NCBI GenBank assembly: GCA_022702705.1
Contig: CM040429.1
Span: forward strand, 4,332,073-4,396,072
Reading direction: 5' to 3'
Source: Papilionanthe hookeriana x Papilionanthe teres
Lineage: Eukaryota; Streptophyta; Magnoliopsida; Asparagales; Orchidaceae
DNA length: 64,000 nucleotides
Made by a program: the position numbers and the translations under genes. The notes beneath the pieces were generated by a model that saw nothing but the letters and a program-made list of their open reading frames with translations, was not told where the DNA came from and ran no database searches. Position 1 is the stretch's first letter, and each line of letters opens with the position of its first letter. Positions 47,294 through 58,476 of this stretch are shown piece after piece.

Positions 47294-50200
47294 TGTTAGT
47301 TAGTTATTAATGTTTGATATAAGTAGGGCTTAAGATGATTAGGATTAGGATATGTGATTGCTGTCTTTAATCTCAAGAATTAGGGTTTGGAAGAGAATTG
47401 CCTACCTCTCAAATTTTAGTTCTATCTTTTATTAGTTTTATGTGTAATGTATTTAAGATTGTGTTATTTTGTGCTGGTGGAGTAAAATATTTAGTTTTGT
47501 CATAATCTTTGTGGAAATTTGTCTCGTTCCTATCAAATTGGTATAAGAGCTGTACCTAATAATAATGACGACCAAGAAAGTCGATGCTTTCGAGGAGAAA
47601 TTAGTGGGAGAGGTGAGCAAAATTAAATCGGGAATAGAGGAGTGTTTTTCGTTCATAGAGGGGAGGTTCTTGTTTATGGAGGGTTAAGAAAATTCTGGAA
47701 TTTCATGCAAACCCTCCGCCACATGCCGCCAGATCGAGCAACGAAGTCTAGAGTAGAATTGAGCGACAGTAGCTGGAAGGGATCACACGACATCAGGGTT
47801 GCGGGGTAGCATCATTGTCTCTGGTTGATTTTGGGCTACAAGATCGAGCAATGGTGTATGGAGCGGTAATAACCGGAAGTGATCAAACGACATCAAGAGG
47901 GTTGGAACGAGTGAAAGCAGGTGGAACGAGTCAATAAAAAACAACTTCAGACAATCATAACATGGGAATTATCCATGGACCAATTTTTGGAGTGTTTTAA
48001 AATCAAGTGAGAAGGGGATTTACATGAGCCGTTATTTGCATTGCTCGAGGAAGGTCCGTCTTAGATTATAAGGAGAAATTTTAGATATTGTTATGTAAAC
48101 TTCATAAGGAGATATAATCATGAAGAGATATTATCATATAAAGTTTTGAAATATATTAAATCAAGTGATATCAGAAGTTTTAAAATCTAGTGAGAAGGGA
48201 TATCAGAAGTAGTTTTTTGCAATTGTAAGGTGAAGTTTACATGATATATTTCATAATTAGATATTAAAAGAAGTTTACATGATATTATAAGGAGAAATTT
48301 AATATATTTTATGAGGATATATTATCATGAAGTTTTAAAATCAAGTGAGTATGGGATTTACATGAGTAGTTGTTTGCATTGTTCTAGGAAGTGTCCATCC
48401 TAGTATCAGTCCCTTCATGAAGGTTCTTGGTTTATGACATATTATACCTCTTATCAAATAGTCTAGGACCCTCCTTCTAGTATATCTCTCCTTTGGCGGA
48501 CCCTCCTTACGAAATATATTATCATGTAAACTTTTGAAATGTATTAAATCTCTGCTTCTAATTAGTATAATTTAAATCCTCTTTTGATGGAAGGAAACTT
48601 CATGAAGGGAATAAAACCATATATTTAAGCAGTACTTCGTCTGATGAGATAGTGAGGGTTTGGGGAGCCCATGGCATTAACGCAGTTGATTGAAGATAAA
48701 ACTGTAACGGAACAGGCTAATAGGAACAACCCTGTTGGAGCGCCATAGTGAAATCTTATAATCATGATTGTATAAAAAATTCAAATAGTAGGATTCTAGA
48801 GGGACGCTCTACGAGACAGGAATAATCAACCACAACCAGGAGTGGCCTTCAAACTTTTTATAGAGATGGGGATTCAAGAGAAGTGAGCTAAGTGGCTATG
48901 TTTTCAGTGTGATGAGAAATTTGCCTCATTACACCGCTGCAAGTATCAGATCTTATAGGTTCTTACAGTATGTGATGAGTAGGCAATGGATGAAGAATCA
49001 GAGAAAGTTGTGGTGGTGGAGGGAATACCCTCAATTGGATGTCAAAAGTCTCATTGAACTTGGTGGTGGGGTTCACACTGAACCACACTATGAAACTTTA
49101 GGGACAAATCAGGGTGTGGGACATAGTGGTGTTTGCAGATAGTGGGGCCACCCACAATTTCATCTTCACTCAAGTAGTTGAATAATTTGGGCTTAAGATG
49201 ACTGACACGAGAAGCATTTGAGTAATGATGGGGACCAGACACGTGGAGAAGAGTAGGGGAGTTTGTAAATGGTTGATTTTGACACTGTAGAGTATTCGGG
49301 TGGAAAATTTTCTTCCCTTGGATTTAGGGAGTACTGATGTTATATTGGGTAAGAAATGGTTGCAGTCCTTAGTGCAGACTAAGATGAGTTGGAAACTCCT
49401 AACAACGGAGTTTCAGGAAAAAGACAAGAGGTTAGTGCTTCAATGAACCTAATTTGTGCAAGACCTTGGAGATACTCAAGACCATGATTAGTACAATTTT
49501 GGACAAAGGGTTGGGATTCTTAGTCAAATTGCATAACATAGAAGAGACATGATACAAAGTTGACAAAGATTTTGACGCCGGTCCAATAGTTCTTACAACA
49601 ATTTACATAAGTTTTTCAACTGCCAATCAGATTGCCTCCTCAGAAGGAGCAAATCTTGCGATAACCCTAAGACTTGGGATTTCTCCCATCAATGTTCGCC
49701 CATACTGCTACCCCCAGGTGCAGAAGGACGAGATCATTAGATTGATCCGAGGGATGTTGGTGGCAGGGATCATATAAATGGTACTTCACAAATTCCCATT
49801 CAGGAGATTGATGAGCTACTAGATGAGTTGTTTAGGACCGCAATATTTTTCATGATTGATTTGAAGTCAGGTTATAATCAGATTTAGATGCGGCCATCGG
49901 ATGTGCACAAGACTGCTTTTCGAACTCAAGAGTGTCACTATAAATTTTTGGTTATGCCATTCAGGCTCACCAACGCCCCCGATACATTTCAATCACCGCT
50001 GAACAAGGTATTTCATCATTTCCTTTGAAACTATGTGTTGGTGTTCTTTGACGATATCCTAGTGTATAGTTGTTTTTATACAATGTATAAGAAGGATTTA
50101 TAGTCATATTGGTGGTGGTGGACTCGAGCAAGTACGCTTATTTTGTTCCTCATCCTCATCCTCATCCCTACACTGCTATTTCTGTCGCTAGTGTTTTTAT

Positions 50201-51456
50201 ATTAGAGGTTGCTCGTTTGCATGGGATTCCAGAATTGATAGTGTCGGATTGAGACAAGGTTTTCTTGAGTCATTGATGAAGGGAGCTGTTTAGAATGTAA
50301 GCAACCATATTGAAGAAAAATACAACGGACCACCCACACACTGATGGACAATTCAATTGTTAATCAGAGCGTGGAGAATTATTTGCATTGATTTGTTTCC
50401 TACGCACCCATGAAGTGGGACAAATGACTACCCTGAGCTGAGTATTGTTACAACACTTCATATCATTCAACTTCTCGGATCACTCTTTCTAAAATCTTGT
50501 ATGCTACTGACCACCCCGTTTGGTGCATTTTGGACACGCTATTACACCAGAGTTTCTGGTAGATCAATGCTTAGGAGGGACAAGGTGTTGGAGGAATTAA
50601 AATGACATTTATTGAAAGCTAAATAATTTATGAAGAAACAAGCCGACAGACATCGAAGAGATGTGCAGTTTGTGGTAGGAGACAAGGTGTATCTAAAACT
50701 TTGACCCTGTCGGCGAAAGGCATTGGCAAGATACAGGAACGAGAAGCTCTTCACCTGTTATTTTGGTTTTATGAGATCACTGAGTGCATTGGTGTGATGA
50801 CGTATCGTTTAAAATTAATGCATTCATAGACACTCCTTCTAGTGTTCCATGTATCGTAGCTGAGACATGCTATTGGTGATAATGTGCTATCTTCTTCACT
50901 TCCCCTTATTTTGACCGAAGATATTAAAGTTCTCTTGGAGCCTTTGAGTTAAAAGCGGTGCGTTTGGAATCAACAGGTGAGAAATAAGTGATGATTAATG
51001 AAAATGGTTGCTAGATTATGACGTCAGGGAGTCATACGACTTGATCCAACGACAAATTTCTCTCTTCTACTTTGAAGACAAGGTGTCTTATAGGGCAGCA
51101 AGGTTATATCAGTGCTTACGACGTTTTCTGCCTCATGCTCCACTGAGTCGAGTGGTCCCACGAAACACACAGAGCTTGCCAAATAATTTGAAGACGTATT
51201 TTATGGGCAAGACTAAAAACATAATTTAATCATCTGTTAGTTATTATTGTTTGGTATAATATGGCTTAATATGATTAGGATTAGGGTATGTGATTGTTAT
51301 CTTTGATCTTCAGAGTTGGGATTTAGGAGAGAATTGCCCACCTTTCGAATTGGTGGTCTATATTTAGGTATTCAGGATTGTGTTATTTTGTGCAGGTGGA
51401 GTAAAATATGTATATTTTTTCTCTAATATCTGTGGAAACTTATCTCGTTCCTATCA
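47294..51456 (+). mobile_element. Small decayed Ty3/gypsy LTR retrotransposon with internal deletion
   Basis: LTRs are 47,294-47,535 and 51,235-51,456 (TGTTAG..CCTATCA), about 240 and 220 bases. A tRNA-Met-type primer site follows the first. Inside there is a zinc-knuckle-like CFQCDEKF..HRC near 48,900, a protease relic near 49,100-49,370 and a reverse-transcriptase relic near 49,850-50,070 ending YVLVFFDDILVYS-like. The sequence then jumps directly to integrase (SKYAYFVPHPHPYTAISVAS, then a HTDGQF-like segment near 50,340). RNase H and the start of integrase are deleted near 50,080-50,120. No matching target duplication is visible. Confidence 0.85.
47538..47549 (+). promoter_or_regulatory. 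Primer-binding site, tRNA-Met type
   Basis: TTGGTATAAGAGC matches the common plant TTGGTATCAGAGC with one change and sits three bases after the 5' LTR. Confidence 0.8.
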
Positions 51457-51917
51457 AGGACCAACAACCTCACTGGTTGATGATGGACATTAGTTGTAGA
51501 TAACTTCTAATGAGGCTACAGGTGTGGCGGTAGGAGAAAGAGTTGTGACATTTTTAGAGTTTAGCATCGACTCTTCATGTAGCGTATTGCAAATGGTGGG
51601 ATTGATGAACTCAAATCACCTGTAGATGAGAACCAAGATGCATTTTTGGTTTGTCACTAAAAAAATTAGAGAAATGGCGAAATCAACGCTGAATTAGAAA
51701 AAGTGTGCGCAATTGCACGGACGTGAGCGATTGAAGGCTGTGGCATGATAGAAATCCAGTCAGAGTTATTGGACAGATTCTTTTTGCAAATTGAGGAATG
51801 TCTGCCAATGGATGGTCACAAAAAGCAATGATCAACATGTGAGGTGACTAGTGTGGCATTAGGATTTGGTATGGGATGAGGTGGGAGGTAATTGTGCAAG
51901 AGATGGACATAGGCGGC
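51457..51917. other. DNA between the small gypsy element and element B
   Basis: No gene or repeat is recognised. The last five bases, GCGGC, would be the left target duplication of element B, but the right flank is outside the window. Confidence 0.35.
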
Positions 51918-52834
51918 TGTTGACCTCGTTTTTGTCGAGGTTTAGTTTTCCTCCTAGGATTTAGGGTTCTAGCTTTAGGAGCTTCCCCGACGATCTTAGA
52001 TTCCTAGCAATGGGCCCACCTCGCTTTAGAATGCACGAAACCACTTCGACACTCTTTGCGAGTCCCGGACGGAGTTCCCGACCTCTAGCTCACGACGAGT
52101 AGGTTGGAATTAGCATTAGACTCCAAATCGAGTTCCTATGAGACCACTGGACCTTAGGATAGCCTCGTGCACATTTTCTGCACTACCGAGCACAAATTCC
52201 TCGAGCCACGGCCTCGACGCTTCGAGTTACTCCGTGACGGATCGAGATTGAAGCCAGAACGCCGCGACGATCAACGTCGAGTCAGAATTTCAGAAGATGC
52301 TAGATTTGACGCGCTTTCGACGCGACCGTCGACGAGGTTCTCCGAGCGACCTCGGATGACGAAACGGACTTCGCCGTTGCGTCCGGAACGTCGTTTCCAC
52401 CTAACATTGATATTTAATTTGCGACGATCGCTCGCCGGGCGAAAATTGCGAGCTTTGGGCTTATTTTTAATAAAATTAATAATATATATATATATATATT
52501 ATATTTTAAACCTAAACTAAACCCCCGCCCCTAATATCTACCCGTTCGATCCCTCGGCTTCCTCCCCGGCTCGTTCGATCGAGCTTCCGTCCCTCGCTTC
52601 TCCCGCGCTCGCGTGCGCCTTCCCCCGGTGATCGTTGCTCCCTCGAGCCCCGCGTGGTTCTCCCCATGCCTCTTCGAGTGTTATCCTCGCGCGAGAGTCA
52701 CCTCGCGTGATCTCCCGCGCGCGTCTGCGCCTCCCTCGCCGATCTTCTCTGCGGCATTTCCCCCATCCCCCCGTCACTTCCTCGATTTTGTTGGGTTCCG
52801 CGTGAGTCTCCTCCCTCTCCTCCCTCTCCCTCGC

Positions 52835-52844
52835 CTATTTAGAG
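52835..52844 (+). promoter_or_regulatory. LTR TATA box (element B)
   Basis: CCTATTTAGAGCCCCG is the counterpart of CCTATAAAGGCCCCG in element A and lies about 918 bases into the LTR. Confidence 0.5.
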
Positions 52845-53554
52845 CCCCGTTTCGGGCTTTCCGAGGCCGGCCGATTATTCCCGTGGAGGTGGGGAGTTGC
52901 TGCCGGTTCAAAGCTCTAGGGTTTTCCTATTCCTCGGGGTGTTCTACGTTAACTCGGTAACCCTCTTCTTCTCTCTCTTCCTCTCTGGTCTAGCCTGTGG
53001 AGGCCGTGATTCTTGCCGATTGGTTCGGCGCTCCTCGTTTATCGCTTCGACGGGTGTTTGTATGCCGTGGAATGGTTTGTTTGATTGCTTGAGATGATAA
53101 TTTCCTGCTTTTCATCTTTAAATGACATGCTTATGTAGTCTTGCACATAGATTGGAAAACTTGTTTAAAAGCACAGGCATGTGGAGTATGAAATGGTTTG
53201 CTTAATCTATATACATGTGAGGCTTGCTCTTTTGTTCCTTCTAAAAGGGGAAAGAAAGCATGTTAGGAAGGTCTTGAATCGATTTGGAGAGTTTTATATC
53301 TACTTTCATTTGAAATATATTGGAGGCTTATGCTTGGAGGTATGGAAATGATTGTTTAAGCTTCATGTTTAGCTATATTCTAAGTCTTACTTTGGCTCAT
53401 AGTGAGCCTGATTGAAAGTAAATTTCATTTCATGTTAAAAGAGCTTTGGGAGCTGTTTTTGTTGGCTTTGATTTCCCAGTTTTGACCCATGTTGTTCTCT
53501 CGATTCTGGGGCATTTTGAGCCTTGTTTTTTCTCTCGGTTTTGAGGATGTTTCA

Positions 53555-53810
53555 GGCCCTGCTGCGGCTCGGTTTTTTTTGTGTTTTGCTGCTCTTGCAG
53601 CTAGCCCCATTGCACTTGATTTTGGGGCTCGGTTTCTTCTGTTTTGCTGCTCTTGCAGCTAGCCCCATTGCACTTGATTTTGGGGCTCGGTTTCTTCTGT
53701 TTTGTTGCTCTTGCAGCTGCCCCTTGGTTCTTGGTTTGGGGGCTCGGTTTTCTGTTTTGTTGCTCTTGCAGCTGCTCCCTTTGCACTTGTTGTTGGGGCT
53801 CTGCTTCGGC
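53555..53810 (+). repeat. Minisatellite inside the element B 5' LTR, about four units of about 60 bp
   Basis: Units contain TTGCTGCTCTTGCAGC, GCACTTG and GGGGCTCGGTTT. They produce long but spurious Leu/Cys-rich frames on the plus strand and Gln/Glu-rich frames on the minus strand. Confidence 0.85.
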
Positions 53811-56800
53811 CCTCGCTTGTTCCCGCAACCTCCCGGTGCGTGCCTTCGATCGGCTCGGGTTTAGGTCATACGGGGCCCGGTTTTGTGCTTTGTTTAGCCG
53901 TGAGTGGGCCGAATTGCTTGGTTACCTAGTGGACCCATTCTTATTTATTTGTGATGAATTTGAACCGGTATAGATGGCTCGACCGCACCCTTATTCGGAG
54001 CTCCTCGAGGGCTCGGTTCTGGCTCTCGTGGTAGGCCGGGTGCTTAGTGGTGGCTCGGGTCTATGTCTTGAATTGGCTTAAGTGTGGCTATGTGTGAATC
54101 TAAGTCCCATGGCTATTTGGTTAATACCTTTATACATGTTGTTATGAGCTTGGAATTGAATTGATTTGTTGAAGCTTGTCCTCTCATTGGGATTGGCCAT
54201 GAGCCTTTGTTCCTGTTTTTAGCCCTGGCCGAGAGCCTTACTGGGGTGATTTTTGTGATGGTGGCTTTGCTCTTTGCCACACTTCGTCTATGAAATTGAT
54301 TTAATGAAATTTGGAAACGCTTCCTGACTTACTTGTGGGAAATAAATTGAGCACGATATCTCGAATACTTTTTGGAGGATTTATTCGGTGAAATTGATGC
54401 TTGGCTTGGTGGCTTACGGCTTGTCCATTCCCTTTCTTATGTATCAAAGGATTATTGATTCTCCATTGCGTAGTTCGAGTCCCGAGCCCGTGGAGAACGT
54501 ATCGGGAAGCTTCGTGTTCCGAGAATCGAAAGTCAATGTGGGTTAAACCTCGAAGTTTTGTGGTAGTACTTCGCTTAGTGGCCCAGAGTAGGACCGAGCA
54601 GTGGCTTTTCTTTATATTTTTCTTGATTTTACGATCTTGTCGGAAAAGGAGTGCGTTCCAGGTGTCTAGTCCTCACACTCTCCGAGAGCGTCGTGGTGCC
54701 TTTAGGTCCTTTTTCAGACATGTGAGGTCGGTCGGGAGTCCGGGGTGGCTTACGTGTTTTCTCGAGTATTGGAAATCGACTCACTTCTTTCGAAATCGTG
54801 TTAGGCGAGCCGCTTCCATCCTCCTTTCCTCGACCCCTCGTCCCTGGTTTCACATCGTTTCTCGCTCAAAGACACACCTACAGGGGACGTGTAGGTGTGC
54901 ACATATAACTCCTCGGGTTATACGTGGGCCATCATGCCAGCGCCGTAAGTGCGGCGGTGACATCGATGAGACTCGCAAAACGAGAAAAATTACGAGAGCC
55001 ATGGATCGGCGCCGCCCGACTCGCAGACTCTATGCAGAGAGTAGCGGGAATCACGGAACCGTTCGACCGTCCCATGGGTTCTCGCCGACGACGATCTAAC
55101 GTTCGTAGACCTGGTCCTATTGTGATAATTAACCCATGGATCGAAATGTTTTAAAACGAAAAATACATATGTTCGAAAAATACAAAATTACCTCCACTAC
55201 TACACAAACTTTACTTACCTACGACTTTTTTACTCGCATGCAAACCAAAACGAAATGTGTGAAAATTTATAAAGCGTCCACTGGCTGGCTATTCGAGTCG
55301 GATAGGATCGCCTTCGTGTAGAAGTCTGGCCTAGTAGTCGCAAGATCAAGTACGGATATTAAGACAACTCCGAGTCCGAAACACCACCGTGCTTACTGGT
55401 CTTTCTTTCCAGAGGCCCATGGCTTTCTTATAGTTCGCCATGAGTTTAGCGGTCGTTCTGTGGGTTTCTCACGTGCTGTTAGCGTTTCACTTGCTTTGTT
55501 GTTCGTTTGCGTGCTTTCCTCGAGTTTTCCACTGGACGTTTCTTTTCTTTCTTTCTCGACTTTCTTAGCTTTTTTTTTTTTTTTTTTCTCTGCGATTTTC
55601 CTCGCTTCCTCGCCGTTTTCCTTCGTTTTTACTGTTGAGTTTTCGGACTTTACTTTCTTAGTACACACTATAAGACTTCGTTTAGCTAGGTATTGCTTTC
55701 ACTTACTACTTCATTCCTCGCTCTTTTGTGATCGATAAATTTGTCATAGGAAATAAAAAAATATAACAATGAACGTAGATAACATGTTGAGGATAAAGCA
55801 AAGCATACTGTGACTCTCGCGATACTGGCCTTTACTTTCCTTATCGTTATACCTCGTCAAGCATATTTTACTTTTCAAGATATACTCCCCGTTAGTCTGT
55901 ACATGTTTACTTCCAAGACATATGCTCAGCTAACACGTTTTACACTTCCCGTACTTTCTCCTCGCTCAAGATGTTTTACTCCGTTATAAGATGTTACTTC
56001 CTCGCATACTTCAAGACGCTCCCCGTTTATCGCTTTCTTTGCTACTCATGCCACCGTCGCACACACTCTCCGTCGCAATAAAAATAAATAAACGACTCGC
56101 ATGCTCACTTTAACTTAAGACTTGAAATCTAAACTCGCGATCCTCGCTACGACGTGAGCTTGGAGCACAGGCAAGACGCGCCCATCTTCTTCAAAGAAAC
56201 CCGTGTCGACATGCAAAGAAACCATTCTTTAGTTTAAATAATGAGCTCTTAGTGATTTCGAGGTAGTCCGCCCGCATGACATAAACCCTCACCTTTTCTT
56301 TTAGGCTCAGACAGCCCTCCCGTGCGATATAAGCCCTAAATCGCTTAGGTTTCCGAGGTTGTCGTCCGATACGACGTAAGCCCTCATTTCTTTCGCGTAG
56401 TTTCGCATAATCGTACGTTATGCAAACGTAATTCCTATAATTAATTTGCAAGATCGAAATTAAAATAAATCTTTTTCCAAAAATTTAAAGCTCCAACCAT
56501 GTGATAGTCCCGGACGTCCTCGAGGTCCTCCTCGAGATCTCGCGACATCCCCTACTCTTCTTTCTTTCGACTCCGTAAATAACCGTTCCTTCGCGCCTTT
56601 CACCTATTGGATTTCATACTACCAAATTTCGTCGAAAACCCTACCTTTTGAATTCGTGAAGATAGAAACCCGCGATCTAAATCGAGAGTTCTCTCAAGCT
56701 GACTTCGATCGTTTGAGGCTATGCCTCTATAAGTGAGTTTTAAAGCACCTCGAGATAATATAAACCCTATTTAATTCTTTTCGTATTAAATAGTGGAATT

Positions 56801-57083
56801 TGCTCGGTCCACATAAATGTTCGCATGACTCGAACGGATGTCATGAATTTTGTGGCTTATTCGATCGAGCGATATTGTCGAGTAGGGTGTCTATTCTTCG
56901 AATCAGATGCGTTACACGCGATATTTCGCTCGTTCATCCAAACTTCTAAACGAATGAGATCCGTCCTTTCTCATTCTAATATTTTAAAATTTAAAAATCT
57001 TATTTTCAAAACTAATATACATATATCCATTAAATTAAATCTAAAAAAAAAAGAGACGCATCGCTAAAGCGGCCGACAACTTC

Positions 57084-57101
57084 TGGCGACTCCGCTGGGG
57101 A
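57084..57101 (+). promoter_or_regulatory. Element B primer-binding site, tRNA-Arg type
   Basis: TGGCGACTCCGCTGGGGA begins five bases after the LTR. TGGCGACTC is complementary to the 3' end of plant arginine tRNAs, the primer reported for Ogre/Tat-lineage elements. Confidence 0.75.
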
Positions 57102-57670
57102 AATACTCTACTCTCCATTAAATCAAAGGTTTCTATCTTTGCACATCGGCAATGTGTCCATGTCCCTCATAGCTCGGATTATCATTCTTCCGTCGGCTTG
57201 CTTTGCTCATTTCTTTCTTGCGGCAAACACAATCAACTCTTTCGGATTTCGTAACCGTCCGTTTAATCACCTTTAAACGACGTGGTTCGGGAATCCTTAG
57301 TGTTTTCGATTTTGCGGGCTCGGACCCCACAGTGTGTGCCAGTGCGCGAGGTGCGCTCGCGACTCGGCTCGAGACCGGGTCCTCGAATTTCCCTTTCACT
57401 CCGTGTTTCCCGGTTCGATTTGCTATCGGCAAATTAAACTAAATCTCTGCTCTTGTACCTTCCGTTTAAATCCCGAAATTAAATGAACAATAAAGATAAA
57501 ATAAGGTGAAACACCAGCAGAATGAGGGAATTGCCCGGCTATGAAGACAAGTGCGGTAGCTGAAGTACTTCCGTTGAAACCGCAAGACACCGGACGTTAC
57601 CGACTTCCCGAAATTCTTTAAATGCCGGAACGATGTCTTCGCCAAAGTCGATCTTTTCTTTTGCTCCGGA

Positions 57671-58460
57671 GTGAGTTCGCCGTCAATCAGAGATGAGCCG
57701 CCCGATCCGTCGACCATTAAGTTTGGGCAAGGGTTCGACGATGTTGAAGCTAAGTTCGGAGATGTGGCTGTTGAGATGACGAAGCCTGAAATGAGCAAGT
57801 CTGTTAAGCCTATTGTAATGTTCAACCCGAAGACTGTTGAGAAACTTCTCATGCCAAAGAAGGAATGGATTGAAAAGAACTCGCATGCCGTCGGGACTAC
57901 TCCCGAGATCGTTTCGCTCCTACCGTCGGATTCGCCACCGTCGTACCGGGTCGCTCCGCTAACTAAAGGAAAAGATATTCTACATGAGGAAGAGTCAGTC
58001 GAGGCTTGTGTTCTACCGTCTCCTAAGTTCAGAATTGAGTCTGATTCAAAGTCCGTGCAGATGACAAAGGCACAGGAATGGAAACGCAATCAGGGAATTC
58101 TGAAGATCAATCAGCCGCGACAGCAACCGCAACGGTCTGATGAGCAGTCATTCCAGTTGAGACCATACCGTATAGAGCGAAGAAAGGTTCCAAAGAACGT
58201 CGGATCGGCTACACGTAAACTATTCCTTCAAGGATGATGCCGTGGCAAAGATGTTCAAAAATCTAATCAAGAGGCCGAGTTCGTACTACCGTAGCCGAAG
58301 AAACCCGACGAGATCAACAAGAAAGGACATCCAAGGTATTGCCCATACCACAGGTTCGTTGGACACACCATTGAGGAGTGCTTCAGCTTCAAGGATTGGC
58401 TTGAGAAGAATTTCAGAAGCAGAAATGTAGCAATCCCGAATGAATATTTAAAATGACCTG
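57671..58460 (+). pseudogene. Element B upstream ORF with a gag-type zinc-knuckle module
   Basis: An open stretch of 199 codons or fewer (57,671-58,237) encodes an unrecognised acidic, Pro/Glu/Lys-rich segment (VEMTKPEMSKSVKPIVMFNP). One frameshift later, at about 58,220-58,455, it reads AKMFKNLIKR, a KKP..EINKKGHPRYCPYHRFV segment, then GHTIEECFSFKDWLEKNF and a stop. The C-x2-H-x4-H-x4-C spacing matches gag knuckles of the Tat/Athila side of Ty3/gypsy. Its position before the gag core is unusual. Leader proteins before gag are known in Ogre, but this one ends like gag. Confidence 0.6.
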
Positions 58461-58476
58461 AGATAGTTCTATAAAT

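Larger units (their letters stand above)
51918..57078 (+). repeat. Element B 5' LTR
   Basis: It aligns in reverse complement with both LTRs of element A across all landmarks. It is about 200 bases longer, through indels and a poly-T run at about 55,569-55,587. Confidence 0.85.

Noticed and set aside
53523..53973. Long Leu/Cys-rich plus-strand frames that look like membrane proteins
   Set aside because: They are translations of the LTR minisatellite, overlap one another in several frames, and have no conserved domain.
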